Source: Pseudomonas sp. LFM046 | Lineage (GTDB): Bacteria > Pseudomonadota > Gammaproteobacteria > Pseudomonadales > Pseudomonadaceae | DNA length: 64,000 nucleotides | NCBI RefSeq assembly: GCF_000949385.2 | Contig: NZ_JYKO02000001.1 | Coordinates: 2,132,620-2,196,619 of the forward strand | Reading direction: 5' to 3' | Shown here: one piece after another, positions 45,838-54,509 of the stretch | Numbering within the stretch: the first letter of the stretch is position 1 | Layout of the letters: every line of letters starts with the position of its first letter | Position numbers and translations under genes: made by a program | Notes under the pieces: model-generated | Database searches by the model: none | Told to the model about the DNA's origin: nothing | What the model saw: only the letters and a program-made list of their open reading frames with translations

Positions 45838-46746
45838 ATGCAGCAGCTGTTGAACGAAATCCTCGACGAAGTCCGGCCCCTCATAGGCCAGGGCAAGGTC
45901 GCCAGTTATATCCCCGCGCTTTCCTGCGTCAGTCCGGACCAGTTGGGCATCGCCGTCTACAGCAACGATGGCGAGCTGTATTACGCGGGCGACGGCCTGA
46001 TGCCGTTCTCCATCCAGAGTATTTCCAAGGTCTTCAGCCTGGTGCAGGCCATCCAGCATTCGGGCGAGGACATCTGGCAACGCCTGGGCCACGAGCCCTC
46101 GGGCCAGCCCTTCAACTCCCTGGTGCAGCTGGAGTTCGAACGCGGGGTGCCACGCAACCCCTTCATCAACGCCGGCGCCCTGGTGATCTGCGACATCAAC
46201 GAATCCCGCTTCGCGGCGCCGTCGTTGTCCATGCGCGATTTCGTGCGGCGGCTGTCGGGCAACGCCAACGTGGTGTCGGACGAAGTGGTGGCTCGCTCCG
46301 AATACCAGCACCGCGCCCGCAACGCCGCCATGGCCTACCTGATGCAGTCGTTCGGCAACTTCCAGAACGATGTGGAAGCGGTGTTGCACAGTTACTTCCA
46401 CCACTGTGCGATCCGCATGAGCTGCGCCGATCTGGCGCTGGCCTTCAGCTTCCTCGCCAACGAGGGCATCAGCCCCCACAGCGGCGAACAGGTGATCACC
46501 CCGCGCCAGGCCAAGCAGATCAACGCCATCATGGCCACCAGCGGCCTCTACGACGAAGCGGGCAACTTCGCCTACCGCGTCGGCCTGCCCGGCAAGAGCG
46601 GGGTGGGGGGCGGCATCGTCGCGGTGGTGCCGGGGCGTTTCACCGTTTGCGTCTGGTCACCGGAACTCAACGCGGCGGGCAATTCCCTGGCGGGCATGGC
46701 GGCGCTGGAGAAGCTTTCCGAGCGGATTGGCTGGTCGATTTTCTAG
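45838..46746 (+). CDS. glsA: Glutaminase
   Basis: A 302-residue serine-dependent glutaminase, the normal length. Conserved parts: [16 protein letters not shown] (catalytic Ser-x-x-Lys), [52 protein letters not shown] and [20 protein letters not shown]. It hydrolyses glutamine to glutamate and ammonia in the cytoplasm. The start MQQLLNEIL at 45838 follows GGAAG; an ATG at 45802 would add 12 residues. Single gene, 79 bp after kdpE, followed by a REPIN. Confidence 0.93.
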   Translation: MQQLLNEILDEVRPLIGQGKVASYIPALSCVSPDQLGIAVYSNDGELYYAGDGLMPFSIQSISKVFSLVQAIQHSGEDIWQRLGHEPSGQPFNSLVQLEFERGVPRNPFINAGALVICDINESRFAAPSLSMRDFVRRLSGNANVVSDEVVARSEYQHRARNAAMAYLMQSFGNFQNDVEAVLHSYFHHCAIRMSCADLALAFSFLANEGISPHSGEQVITPRQAKQINAIMATSGLYDEAGNFAYRVGLPGKSGVGGGIVAVVPGRFTVCVWSPELNAAGNSLAGMAALEKLSERIGWSIF

Positions 46747-46777
46747 CGCGCCGATCAGGTGGGGCGAACAGCTATCT

Positions 46778-46873
46778 GTAGGGGCAAATTCATTCGCCAA
46801 GGGCGGCGAAGCTGCCCCCGTCGACCGTCAGGGCAGACCTGCGGTCTGCTTGGCGAATGAATTCGCCCCTACA
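46778..46873. repeat. REPIN copy B
   Basis: Inverted GTAGGGGCAAATTCATTCGC and GCGAATGAATTCGCCCCTAC around a GGGCAGACCTGCGGTCTGC core, in the gap between the convergent glutaminase and patatin genes. Confidence 0.85.
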
Positions 46874-46894
46874 AGAATCCCGCGCCCGAAAGGT

Positions 46895-47920
46895 TCATTT
46901 GCCCTGCTCATACCGCTCCATGGTTTCCCGGGCGATCTGCCGGCCAAGCTGGATCAGCTCCGGGGCCTTGTAGAACTCGAAGAAGCGGCACACGCGCTTG
47001 GGCACGTTGATCAGGATGTCCGGCGGGTAGCCGGCGATCTTGTATTGGGCGAGGGAGGTCTGCATCACCTCGAAGCTCTGGTTCACCAGATCCAGCAAGG
47101 ACGCGGGGCCGACGCTGGCCACCACCTCCGAGCCGCTGGCGGACCTGGGCGCGCCCTCGGTCTGTGGTGCGGCGCCCGGTTGCTGCATCTGCGGCGCGGC
47201 GTTCTCCAGCCAGGGGTTGCCGCCCGGCAGGCTCTCGGGGTCGAGAATGTCGTGGGGTTCGGAGCCGCTGCGCTTGAGGAAGCCCAGTCGCGAGCCGAGG
47301 GAGTCCATCAGCAGGTCGATACGTGACTTGATTGCCGGTGGCCGTTCAATCACCGGCAGCTGGTATTCGCGCTGGGTGGTGGCGTTGAGGTTGACGGCGA
47401 TGATCAGGTCGCAGTGGCTGGACACCACCGGAATGATCGGCAGCGGATTGAGCAGGCCGCCGTCCACCAGCATGCGGCTGCCCTGGACCACCGGGGTGAA
47501 GAGACTGGGAATCGCCGCCGAGGCGCGCATGGCCTGGTGCAGGCAGCCTTCCTGGAACCAGATTTCCTGCTGGTTGGTGAGGTCGGTGGCGACCGCCGTG
47601 TAGGGAATGGAAAGGTCCTCGATATTCACCTCGCCGACGATGTCGCGGATGCGCCCGAAGACTTTCTCGCCACGCAGGGCGCCAAGTCGGAAGCTCACGT
47701 CCAGCAGGCGCAGCACATCGAGGTAGTCCAGGCTTTCGGTCCATTCGCGGTAGTAACGCAGCTTGCCGGCGGCGTAGATGCCACCCACCACAGCCCCCAT
47801 CGAGCAGCCTGCGATGCAGGCAATCTCATAGCCGCGTGCCTCGATTTCTTCAATCACGCCGATGTGCGCGTAGCCCCGCGCGCCCCCCGAACCCAGCACC
47901 AGTGCGACGCGTTTTCTCAT
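46895..47920 (-). CDS. Patatin-like phospholipase (RssA/NTE family)
   Basis: A 341-residue patatin-like protein. The oxyanion-hole motif GSGGARGYAHIGV is at the N-terminus, the nucleophile Ser is in AGCSMGAVVGG, and the catalytic Asp is in LVDGGLLNPLP. It probably hydrolyses phospholipids or lysophospholipids at the membrane face. The start at 47920 gives the usual KRVALVLGSGGARG beginning; an ATG at 48025 would add 35 residues without similarity. The C-terminal 100 residues include a low-complexity stretch rich in Gln, Pro and Ala. Confidence 0.87.
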   Translation of the reverse strand: MRKRVALVLGSGGARGYAHIGVIEEIEARGYEIACIAGCSMGAVVGGIYAAGKLRYYREWTESLDYLDVLRLLDVSFRLGALRGEKVFGRIRDIVGEVNIEDLSIPYTAVATDLTNQQEIWFQEGCLHQAMRASAAIPSLFTPVVQGSRMLVDGGLLNPLPIIPVVSSHCDLIIAVNLNATTQREYQLPVIERPPAIKSRIDLLMDSLGSRLGFLKRSGSEPHDILDPESLPGGNPWLENAAPQMQQPGAAPQTEGAPRSASGSEVVASVGPASLLDLVNQSFEVMQTSLAQYKIAGYPPDILINVPKRVCRFFEFYKAPELIQLGRQIARETMERYEQGK

Positions 47921-48106
47921 TCGAAGATCTCCCCAGGAATGATTCGACGATACGCCCGTGGCAGGGTGGCCGCCAAGGCGCGCCGATCCTTCTCGAAAGC
48001 CAGTCGTCGCCCCTTTGAGACCCATGTTCGAAGTTGAATCTTCCCGATATCAAACCGTCTACCGAGAAACTAGAATCTATCGATCTTCAACAAAGGAGTT
48101 ATATCG

Positions 48107-48385
48107 ATGAAAGCCTGGATCAGCCTGCCCCTGATGGCCTTGCTGTTGGTTGGATGTGCCGGTAAGACGGCCTATCGCGACAGTTGTGCGGACCAACTCG
48201 ACACCGCCTGGAAGGAACTGGACCTGGCCAAGGCTGAAGGCTTCTCCGGCACTGTGAGCTATTCCAAGGCCCTCAGTCTGCTCACGGCCGCCAAGACCCA
48301 GCAGCAGTTCGAGGCTTTCGAGGGCTGCACCAACAAGGCCGAGAAGGCCCGTTTCTACATCCGCGAGTCCCGCGCGGGGCGCTGA
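48107..48385 (+). CDS. Small lipoprotein
   Basis: A 92-residue protein with a lipoprotein signal (MKAWISLPLMALLLVGC, lipobox LVGC at residues 14-17). The mature part contains helices with two further Cys residues (DSCADQLDTAW and FEGCTNKAEKA), which may form a disulfide. No named family recognised; similar small lipoproteins are common in Pseudomonas. AAAGGAG lies 9 nt upstream of the ATG. Its own promoter region (about 47990-48100) is AT-richer than the surroundings. Confidence 0.8.
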   Translation: MKAWISLPLMALLLVGCAGKTAYRDSCADQLDTAWKELDLAKAEGFSGTVSYSKALSLLTAAKTQQQFEAFEGCTNKAEKARFYIRESRAGR

Positions 48386-48396
48386 TCCCCGCCTGC

Positions 48397-48420
48397 CCGC
48401 GAAGCCGTCAGGCTTCGCGG
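48397..48420. terminator. Bidirectional terminator hairpin
   Basis: CCGCGAAGCC and GGCTTCGCGG form a perfect 10-bp stem with loop GTCA, between the convergent lipoprotein and AraC genes. The loop contains the TGA of the AraC gene. Confidence 0.7.
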
Positions 48421-49436
48421 TGCGCTAGCCGATACTGGTGTGGCGTGACCCCCTTCCAGCGCTTGAACGCGTGAATGAAGTTGGACACGTCGCCATAGCC
48501 CAGGCGCTCGGCAATTTCCTCCAGACTCAGCCCGGTGGAGACCAGCAGTTCCTCCGCCAGCGCTCCCAGCACTTCCTCCTGCAATTGCCGAAAGCTCGTG
48601 TCCTCGGCCGCCAGCTTGCGCCGCAGCGTGCGCGAGGTCATGTGCAGCTCCTGCGCCAGGCGCTCCATGTCCGGCAACTGACCCGGACGGGCCAGCAACA
48701 GGTCGCGGATGCGGCCGGCAAAACCAGCGCGCTTCCGGCGCCGGGCAAGGATGGCTTTGCACTGTTCCTCGCAATGCTGTGCCACCAGCGAGTTGGCGCC
48801 GGGCAGGGGCAGGTCCAGCAGGGCACGGGCGAAGACGACGCAGTTGTCGCTGGCGCCGAAACGGGGTGCCACGCCCAGCAGTTCCCGCCAGGGTTCGATG
48901 TCGGCCGGCTCAGCGATGCGGAAGCGGGCTTCGCGCACGGGCAGTTCGGCATTCACCAGGTCCCGGTGCACGCTGAGAGCGCCCGAAACATCCCGTTCCA
49001 GGAGGAACGCTTGCAGGTCTTCGGGCAGGTCCTGGTCGACGAGGAGTAGCCGGGCCTCATCGTCCTGTTCCTCCAGACGCATGCTGTGGAAGGCGTAGGT
49101 CAGGTCCAGGTAGCGCAGACCCAATTGCGCGGCGCTTCTGAAGGTGGAACTGCTGAGCAGGGCGAAACCCCAGATGCCGTAAGTGTTGAGGCGGTAGCGT
49201 TTCCCGGCCTGCAGGCCCATGCCGGGGCGTTGGCCGAGTTCTCGGGCGAGGTTGCGCATCAGCTCCAGTTCCTGGCTGGCGTCCACCTCGGCGCCGGGGT
49301 CGCCGAGCAGGCGCCAGTCCAGCCCGGTGCCGGCCAGGCACTGCTCCAGGGTCAGGCCCTGGTCGAGGCCGAACTGGGTCATCAACTGCACGCTGATGGC
49401 GCTGCGCCGGGGCGGTTTGGGCGTGGGGGCGGGCAT
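48408..49436 (-). CDS. AraC-family transcriptional regulator
   Basis: A 342-residue regulator of the OruR/ArgR-like AraC group: an N-terminal ligand-binding domain (about 20-210, PF12625 type) and a C-terminal pair of helix-turn-helix motifs (RTLRRKLAAEDTSFRQLQEE, then GLSLEEIAERLGYGDVSNFI and FKRWKGVTPHQYR). The ATG at 49436 is used; the open frame farther upstream overlaps the divergent monooxygenase gene. It probably controls the divergent monooxygenase-esterase-dehydrogenase operon in response to one of its substrates (inference). Confidence 0.88.
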   Translation of the reverse strand: MPAPTPKPPRRSAISVQLMTQFGLDQGLTLEQCLAGTGLDWRLLGDPGAEVDASQELELMRNLARELGQRPGMGLQAGKRYRLNTYGIWGFALLSSSTFRSAAQLGLRYLDLTYAFHSMRLEEQDDEARLLLVDQDLPEDLQAFLLERDVSGALSVHRDLVNAELPVREARFRIAEPADIEPWRELLGVAPRFGASDNCVVFARALLDLPLPGANSLVAQHCEEQCKAILARRRKRAGFAGRIRDLLLARPGQLPDMERLAQELHMTSRTLRRKLAAEDTSFRQLQEEVLGALAEELLVSTGLSLEEIAERLGYGDVSNFIHAFKRWKGVTPHQYRLAHREA

Positions 49437-49443
49437 GGGAAAT

Positions 49444-49542
49444 GGGCCTGTGCGGATTGTCCGAAACTCACAATTTGCTGTCCGACTATGCCATAACGCG
49501 GCAACGGCTGCCGATCTAGGATTCTCCCAACCGCACAGGCCC
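49444..49542. promoter_or_regulatory. Divergent control region with 12-bp inverted repeats and TGTCCGA direct repeats
   Basis: GGGCCTGTGCGG at 49444-49455 and its exact complement CCGCACAGGCCC at 49531-49542 are 75 bp apart, one near each divergent start codon. Between them TGTCCGA occurs at 49458-49464 and 49479-49485, 21 bp apart (two helical turns), as expected for the tandem half-sites of an AraC protein. Confidence 0.5.
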
Positions 49543-49577
49543 TGGGGCCGAGGCGGGATCATCAATGGGAGATAACA

Positions 49578-51044
49578 ATGCACAACAGTTCCCAGCCGGC
49601 ACCCTTGCACGTGCTCATCATCGGCGCCGGCTTTGGCGGCCTGGGCCTGGCCATCCAGCTGCAGAAGGCGGGCATCCAGGACTTCCTGATCCTGGAGAAG
49701 GGCAGCGACGTGGGCGGCACCTGGCGCGATAACAGCTACCCCGGCGCGGCCTGCGATGTCCCTTCGCACCTGTATTCCTTTTCCTTCGAACCCAAGGCCG
49801 ACTGGTCGCGCAAGTTCGCGCCCCAGCAGGAGATCTTTGGCTACCAGCGTCACTGCGCGGACAAGTACGGCCTGCGCCGGCATATCCGTTTCGGCTGCGA
49901 GGTTGCCGAGGCCGAGTTCGAGGCTTCCATTGGCACCTGGACGGTGAGCACCCGCGCCGGTGAACGCTTCCGCGCGCGGGCGCTGGTCAGTGCCTGCGGT
50001 CAGCTGAACCGTCCGGCCTGGCCGCGCATCGCGGGGCTGGATGGCTTCAAGGGCGCGCTGTTCCATTCGGCCTGCTGGGACCACGACTACTCGCTGGAGG
50101 GGAAGCGGGTGGCGGTGGTCGGCACCGGCGCCAGCGCCATCCAGTTCGTGCCGCAGATCGCGCCGAAGGTGGCGAAGCTCTCGCTGTTCCAGCGCTCGGG
50201 CGCCTATGTGATTCCCAAGCCGGACCGTGCCTACCGCCCCTGGGAGCAGGCGCTGATGCGGCGTCTGCCCTGGTTGCAGAAGGTCGATCGCCTGCTCAAG
50301 TACATCCAGCACGAGTCCCGGGTGCTGGCGTTTTCCGTGTTCCCGCCGCTGATGAAGGTGCTGCACCTCGCCTTCCGGCAGCACCTGGCGCGGAGCATCG
50401 CCGACCCGGCCCTGCGCGATCGGCTGGTGCCGGATTACCCGCTCGGCTGCAAGCGAATCCTGATCTCCAATGACTTCTATCCGGCCCTGGCGCGCCCCAA
50501 TGTAGAGGTCATCGACAGCGGCATACGCGAGGTGACCGAGCATGCGGTGGTCACCCTCGACGGCCAGCGGCATGAAGTGGACGCCATCATCCTCGGCACC
50601 GGCTTTACCGCCACCGACTTCCTGGCGCCCATGAGCATTCGCGGGCTCGAAGGGCGCGACCTGAACCAGGCGTGGCAGGAGGGCGCCGAGGCGTACCTGG
50701 GCATCAGCGTCAGTGGCTTCCCCAACCTGTTCATCCTGTACGGACCCAATACCAACCTGGGGCACAACTCCATCATCTACATGCTGGAGAGCCAGTTCCC
50801 TTATGTGCTGGACGGCATCCGCGCGCTCACTGGCCTACGCTACCTGGACCTCAAGCCCGAGGTGCAGCGTCGCTTCAACCAGCGCTTGCAGCAGGACGTG
50901 CGCCACACCGTGTGGGAGCGTGGCTGCAGCAGCTGGTACAAGACCGCTGACGGCCGGAACACCAACAACTGGCCCGGCTTCACTTTCTCCTATCGCCGAC
51001 AGGCCCGCCGTCTGGAGCTGGACCACTATGAATGCGCCCGCTGA
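49578..51044 (+). CDS. Flavin-containing (Baeyer-Villiger type) monooxygenase
   Basis: A 488-residue FAD/NADPH monooxygenase. FAD Rossmann motif GAGFGGLGLAIQL (about residues 15-27), SDVGGTWRDNSYPGAACDVP, the Baeyer-Villiger fingerprint FKGALFHSACWD, and the NADPH Rossmann motif VVGTGASAIQ. Enzymes of this class insert oxygen next to a ketone, giving an ester or lactone. An esterase and a short-chain dehydrogenase follow, so a route alcohol to ketone to ester to products is suggested. Its stop overlaps the esterase start by 17 bp. Confidence 0.88.
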   Translation: MHNSSQPAPLHVLIIGAGFGGLGLAIQLQKAGIQDFLILEKGSDVGGTWRDNSYPGAACDVPSHLYSFSFEPKADWSRKFAPQQEIFGYQRHCADKYGLRRHIRFGCEVAEAEFEASIGTWTVSTRAGERFRARALVSACGQLNRPAWPRIAGLDGFKGALFHSACWDHDYSLEGKRVAVVGTGASAIQFVPQIAPKVAKLSLFQRSGAYVIPKPDRAYRPWEQALMRRLPWLQKVDRLLKYIQHESRVLAFSVFPPLMKVLHLAFRQHLARSIADPALRDRLVPDYPLGCKRILISNDFYPALARPNVEVIDSGIREVTEHAVVTLDGQRHEVDAIILGTGFTATDFLAPMSIRGLEGRDLNQAWQEGAEAYLGISVSGFPNLFILYGPNTNLGHNSIIYMLESQFPYVLDGIRALTGLRYLDLKPEVQRRFNQRLQQDVRHTVWERGCSSWYKTADGRNTNNWPGFTFSYRRQARRLELDHYECAR

Positions 51045-51966
51045 ATTCACCGCTTCCGAACCCGGTCAGCCGTTGCTGCGCGGATTCCTGCGCGGTGCCC
51101 TGCGCCTGCTGTTTCGCGGCCTCATGCGGCCGCCGACCCCGGTGCCCCTGCAGCGCCTGGTGCTGCGCGGGCTGACCGCCAGCACCCTGGCGCCCCGTGG
51201 CCTGGTCCGCGATGTCGGGCACGTGGCGGGCCGCCCCTGCGAGTGGCACCGGCCAGCCGGTGGTAGTCATGTGGTGGTGCTCTATCTGCACGGCGGCGCC
51301 TTCATCACCGGTTCGCCTGCTACGCACCGTGCCATTACCGCCAGCCTGGCCAAGCGCGCCGGGGTGGCGGTGTGCGCGCTGGATTACCGGCTGGCGCCGG
51401 AGCATCCCTTTCCTGCCGCGCGGGACGACGCGCTGGCCGCCTACCGCGAGCTGCTGGATGCGGGCTATCCCGCCTCGCGCATCGTCATTGGCGGTGACTC
51501 CGCGGGCGGCAACCTGACCCTGCTCACCGCCCTGGAGATCCGCCGCCAAGGACTGCCGCAGCCAGCGGGGCTGATCTGCTTCTCACCGGTGACCGACCTC
51601 AGTGGAACCCGGCAGCACCGCCCGCAGGCAGGTGATCCGCTGATTCACCCGGCCTGGGTGGAGCAGGCCATGGACCTCTATTGCCCGCCCGGGATGGACC
51701 GCAGCGACCCCGCCCTGTCGCCACTCTTCGCGGACCTCTCCGGTCTGCCACCCATGCTGGTGCAGGTGGCCGAAGACGAGGTGCTGCGTGACGACAGCCT
51801 GCACCTCGCCGAACGGGTGCGCGCTGCGAACGGCTGGGTCCGGCTGGAGCGCTATCCCGGGCTCTGGCATGTCTTCCAGGCCCACGCGGGGCTGCTGCGT
51901 ACGGCGGACCAGGCGCTGGCCAGCGCGGCGGATTTCATCTGCCGGCACGTGGAAGAGGAGGCCTGA
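51028..51966 (+). CDS. Alpha/beta hydrolase, hormone-sensitive-lipase family esterase
   Basis: A 312-residue esterase. Oxyanion motif LYLHGGAFITGS (about residues 88-99), DYRLAPEHPFPAA, nucleophile elbow GGDSAGGNL, and the C-terminal catalytic Asp (VQVAEDEVLRDD) and His (GLWHVFQAH). It probably hydrolyses esters made by the upstream monooxygenase. The ATG at 51028 lies within the previous gene; the longer open frame upstream is not coding for this family. Confidence 0.88.
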   Translation: MNAPAEFTASEPGQPLLRGFLRGALRLLFRGLMRPPTPVPLQRLVLRGLTASTLAPRGLVRDVGHVAGRPCEWHRPAGGSHVVVLYLHGGAFITGSPATHRAITASLAKRAGVAVCALDYRLAPEHPFPAARDDALAAYRELLDAGYPASRIVIGGDSAGGNLTLLTALEIRRQGLPQPAGLICFSPVTDLSGTRQHRPQAGDPLIHPAWVEQAMDLYCPPGMDRSDPALSPLFADLSGLPPMLVQVAEDEVLRDDSLHLAERVRAANGWVRLERYPGLWHVFQAHAGLLRTADQALASAADFICRHVEEEA

Positions 51967-51967
51967 G

Positions 51968-52729
51968 ATGGACAACATCCTGATTACCGGCGCCGCATCC
52001 GGCATTGGCGCCGCCACGGCGCGGCTGTTCCACGAGCGCGGCTGGCAGGTGGGGCTGATCGACCGCGATGCCGAGGCCCTGGAGGACCAGGCTGCGGCGT
52101 TGGGTGGCGTCTGGCATCGCGCGCTGGACGTGACCGACCTGGCCGCCGTCGAAGCCGCCCTGGCGGACTTCTGCCGCCAGCACGACGGTCAGCTGCGGTT
52201 GCTGTTCAACTGTGCGGGCGTATTGCGCTTCGGCCATTTCGAAGAGGTCGCCATGGCCGAGCACGCGCGCATCTTGAACATCAACGTGCTGGGACTGGTG
52301 CAGATGACCCATGCAGCTTTCCCCTACCTCAAGGCCACGCGCGGCGCCCAGGTGATCAACATGGGGTCGGCCTCGGGCGTGTATGGCACGCCGCATATGG
52401 CCAGCTACTCGGCGTCCAAGTTCGCGGTACGGGGATTCACCGAGGCCCTGGAACTGGAATGGCGTCGCCACGGCATCCGCGTTGGCGACCTGATGCCACC
52501 CTTCGTGCGTACGCCCATGGTCAGCAGCCAACAGTTCGAACCGCCGGTACTGCGCCGCCTGGGGGTGAAGCTGAGCGCCGAGGACATCGCCCGCGCCGCG
52601 TGGCAGCAGGCTCAAGGTGCGGCGGTACACCGCCCGGTGAGCTGGCTGTTCCGCTTGATGTACGGGGCGGGGCAGGTGTCTCCGGCGTGGGTGAATCGGG
52701 GGATCATGAAGGTGTTGAGCGGGGCTTGA
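51968..52729 (+). CDS. Short-chain dehydrogenase/reductase
   Basis: A 253-residue SDR oxidoreductase. Cofactor motif TGAASGIGAATA (about residues 7-18), NCAGV, catalytic Ser in NMGSASGVYG, and the Tyr-x-x-x-Lys pair YSASK. It begins 1 bp after the esterase stop. It probably interconverts an alcohol and the ketone used by the monooxygenase; substrate unknown. Confidence 0.88.
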   Translation: MDNILITGAASGIGAATARLFHERGWQVGLIDRDAEALEDQAAALGGVWHRALDVTDLAAVEAALADFCRQHDGQLRLLFNCAGVLRFGHFEEVAMAEHARILNINVLGLVQMTHAAFPYLKATRGAQVINMGSASGVYGTPHMASYSASKFAVRGFTEALELEWRRHGIRVGDLMPPFVRTPMVSSQQFEPPVLRRLGVKLSAEDIARAAWQQAQGAAVHRPVSWLFRLMYGAGQVSPAWVNRGIMKVLSGA

Positions 52730-53150
52730 GCCTCGCCCTCTGCCGCTCTTCCTGGAAGGGCGAGGTAGTGAGTTTTGTAGGGTGGACTTCAGCCCACCCT
52801 GGCTGCTCCGGCGCCGGATGCAGCCATCGCTTTGGGCGGTCTGGCGGAGCGAAAGGCCAATTTCCTGACGGATCAGGCGTGAGCGCCACTGGTCGCCAGT
52901 TTTGTGACAATTTGTCCAGCTTTCCGGCAGACCCGTCGCTCTGGCGCTACCCTGCAAAATGAAAGCTGAAAGATCACTCGACGAGTGAATCAGTGACCGG
53001 GTCCGCGCGGGGTCCGGTCAAGGCTTGGCGCTGTGTCTGCAGCGCCGGCCCGGGGGCGGCACTGCACGGTGTCGCGAAGCCGACTCCACCGGCTTCTCGG
53101 AAAAGCGGAACAAGCGGAACACTCATCCATCGCTAAGAGGAGGTCGTTTC
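52730..53150. other. Intergenic region before rraB
   Basis: It contains the hairpin AGGGTGG...CCACCCT (52779-52800), likely the terminator of the SDR operon, and a G/C-rich palindromic leader TGACCGG-N13-CCGGTCA at 52994-53020 upstream of rraB. No gene was recognised; the short frames here are without similarity. Confidence 0.5.
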
Positions 53151-53492
53151 ATGAGCACAGCCTTCCACGATGATGTCAGCAGCAGTCTGTTGCGCCGCAT
53201 GAAAGAGGGCGGTTTTGATTTCGCCCGTGTTCATCCGATCGAGTTTTACGCCATTTTCCCCGATGAGGACCGGGCGCGAATGGCCGCGAAGAATTTCCGT
53301 GGTGAGTCCTTGAATGCCCAGGTGTCGGTCCGCGCCGACGGGGCCTGGCACTTGCAAGTGAGTAAAGTGATGTACGCCACCCATGCCGGGATCGGTGATT
53401 TCGAGCACGATCTGGAGGCACTGGTGGTTCCACTCGGTGGCGTGCTCGACGGTTGGGGTGTGACCCAGGAAGTTTCCGTCAAGCAGCCTTGA
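53151..53492 (+). CDS. rraB: RraB-family regulator of RNase E
   Basis: A 113-residue protein of the RraB (ribonuclease E inhibitor B) family. Characteristic parts are VSSSLLRRMKEGGFDFARVH, PIEFYAIFPDEDRARMAAKN and DFEHDLEALVVPLGGVLDGW. RraB proteins bind RNase E and change its activity in E. coli. AAGAGGAGG before the ATG at 53151 is a very strong ribosome-binding site. Transcribed alone from a structured leader. Confidence 0.82.
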   Translation: MSTAFHDDVSSSLLRRMKEGGFDFARVHPIEFYAIFPDEDRARMAAKNFRGESLNAQVSVRADGAWHLQVSKVMYATHAGIGDFEHDLEALVVPLGGVLDGWGVTQEVSVKQP

Positions 53493-53620
53493 AGCAACCC
53501 CGGTTCGTGGCCGCTGATGCGCCACGAACCGGGTATTCCGGACAAAGCGCCGGCTGGTTTTTTCTCCCCCCTCTGCCGCGCGTATTCCCGGAAAATCCAT
53601 AGATTTCCTTTACTCGACCT

Positions 53621-53636
53621 CGGCATGGCCTTTGCC
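53621..53636 (+). promoter_or_regulatory. Sigma-54-like promoter of the glutamine amidotransferase gene
   Basis: CGGCATGGCCTTTGCC has GG and GC exactly 10 nt apart and the consensus -12 TTGC. It lies 27 bp upstream of the start codon. No NtrC site was recognised upstream. Confidence 0.5.
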
Positions 53637-53663
53637 TCAGACTCCGACAACGGAGGCAATCCC

Positions 53664-54371
53664 ATGACCGATATCCTGATTCTTACCCACGCCGATTTCT
53701 GCCCGCCCGGCCATCTGGCGACCGTCCTGGATCGCGAGCAGCGCGAGTTCACCGTGCTGCGCGCGGACCTGGGGGAGTTGGAGGGCTATGACCTGGACCG
53801 CCCGAAGGCTGTGGCCATCATGGGCGGGCCGATGAGCGTCAACGACCCGATGCCCTGGATTGGCGCGGAGATCGACGCGCTCCGGCATTTCATTGACCGC
53901 GACGTGCCTATGATCGGTCACTGCCTGGGCGGCCAGTTGCTGGCCCGCGCCCTCGGTGCCGCGGTGCACCGCATGCCCTACACCGAGATCGGCTGGCAGC
54001 CGCTGGAGAAGCGCGCCCCGATCACCGACAACCCCTGGCTGGCGCACCTGCCGCAGGAGTTCTCCATCTATCAGTGGCACAGCGATACCTTCGACCTCCC
54101 CGAAGGCGCCCAGTGGCTGATGGACAGCCCCTGGTGCCCGAACCAGGGCTTCTCCTGGGGCGACAAGGTGCTGGCCTTGCAAGGCCACCCCGAGATGACC
54201 GAGGACCTGGTGCGGCTCTGGCTCACCGACTGGGCCCACTTGCTGGACGAAACCCAGGCGAGCCAACAGCCCAAGGCGCGAATGCTGGAAGATCTGCCGG
54301 CCAAGGTGAGCGAGCTGAACCAGGTGGCGGAGGGGTTCTATCGGCGCTGGCTGGATCTGGCGTTCGGCTAG
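53664..54371 (+). CDS. Class I glutamine amidotransferase-like protein
   Basis: A 235-residue free-standing class I amidotransferase domain. Nucleophile Cys in MIGHCLGGQLLARALG (about residues 90-105), His in ALQGHPEMT, GGPMSVND in the N-terminal part. Stand-alone proteins of this kind are often called GMP synthase-like but act in amino acid or polyamine metabolism; substrate unknown. ACGGAGG precedes the ATG. The convergent neighbour is patD, and a sigma-54-like promoter precedes it, so a role in nitrogen metabolism is plausible. Confidence 0.82.
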   Translation: MTDILILTHADFCPPGHLATVLDREQREFTVLRADLGELEGYDLDRPKAVAIMGGPMSVNDPMPWIGAEIDALRHFIDRDVPMIGHCLGGQLLARALGAAVHRMPYTEIGWQPLEKRAPITDNPWLAHLPQEFSIYQWHSDTFDLPEGAQWLMDSPWCPNQGFSWGDKVLALQGHPEMTEDLVRLWLTDWAHLLDETQASQQPKARMLEDLPAKVSELNQVAEGFYRRWLDLAFG

Positions 54372-54388
54372 TCCGGCTATCGCGCTCT

Positions 54389-54486
54389 TGTAGGGGCGAA
54401 TTTATTCGCCAAGGCCAGCGCAGCTGACCCATGGGACTCCCAAGGGCAGACCTGCGGCCTGCTTGGCGAATGAATTCGCCCCTACA
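54389..54486. repeat. REPIN copy C
   Basis: Inverted TGTAGGGGCGAATTTATTCGC and GCGAATGAATTCGCCCCTACA around the same GGGCAGACCTGCGGCCTGC core as copies A and B. Fills the gap between two convergent genes. Confidence 0.85.
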
Positions 54487-54509
54487 GGTTTCGGCGTTTC
54501 ATTCGGCTG

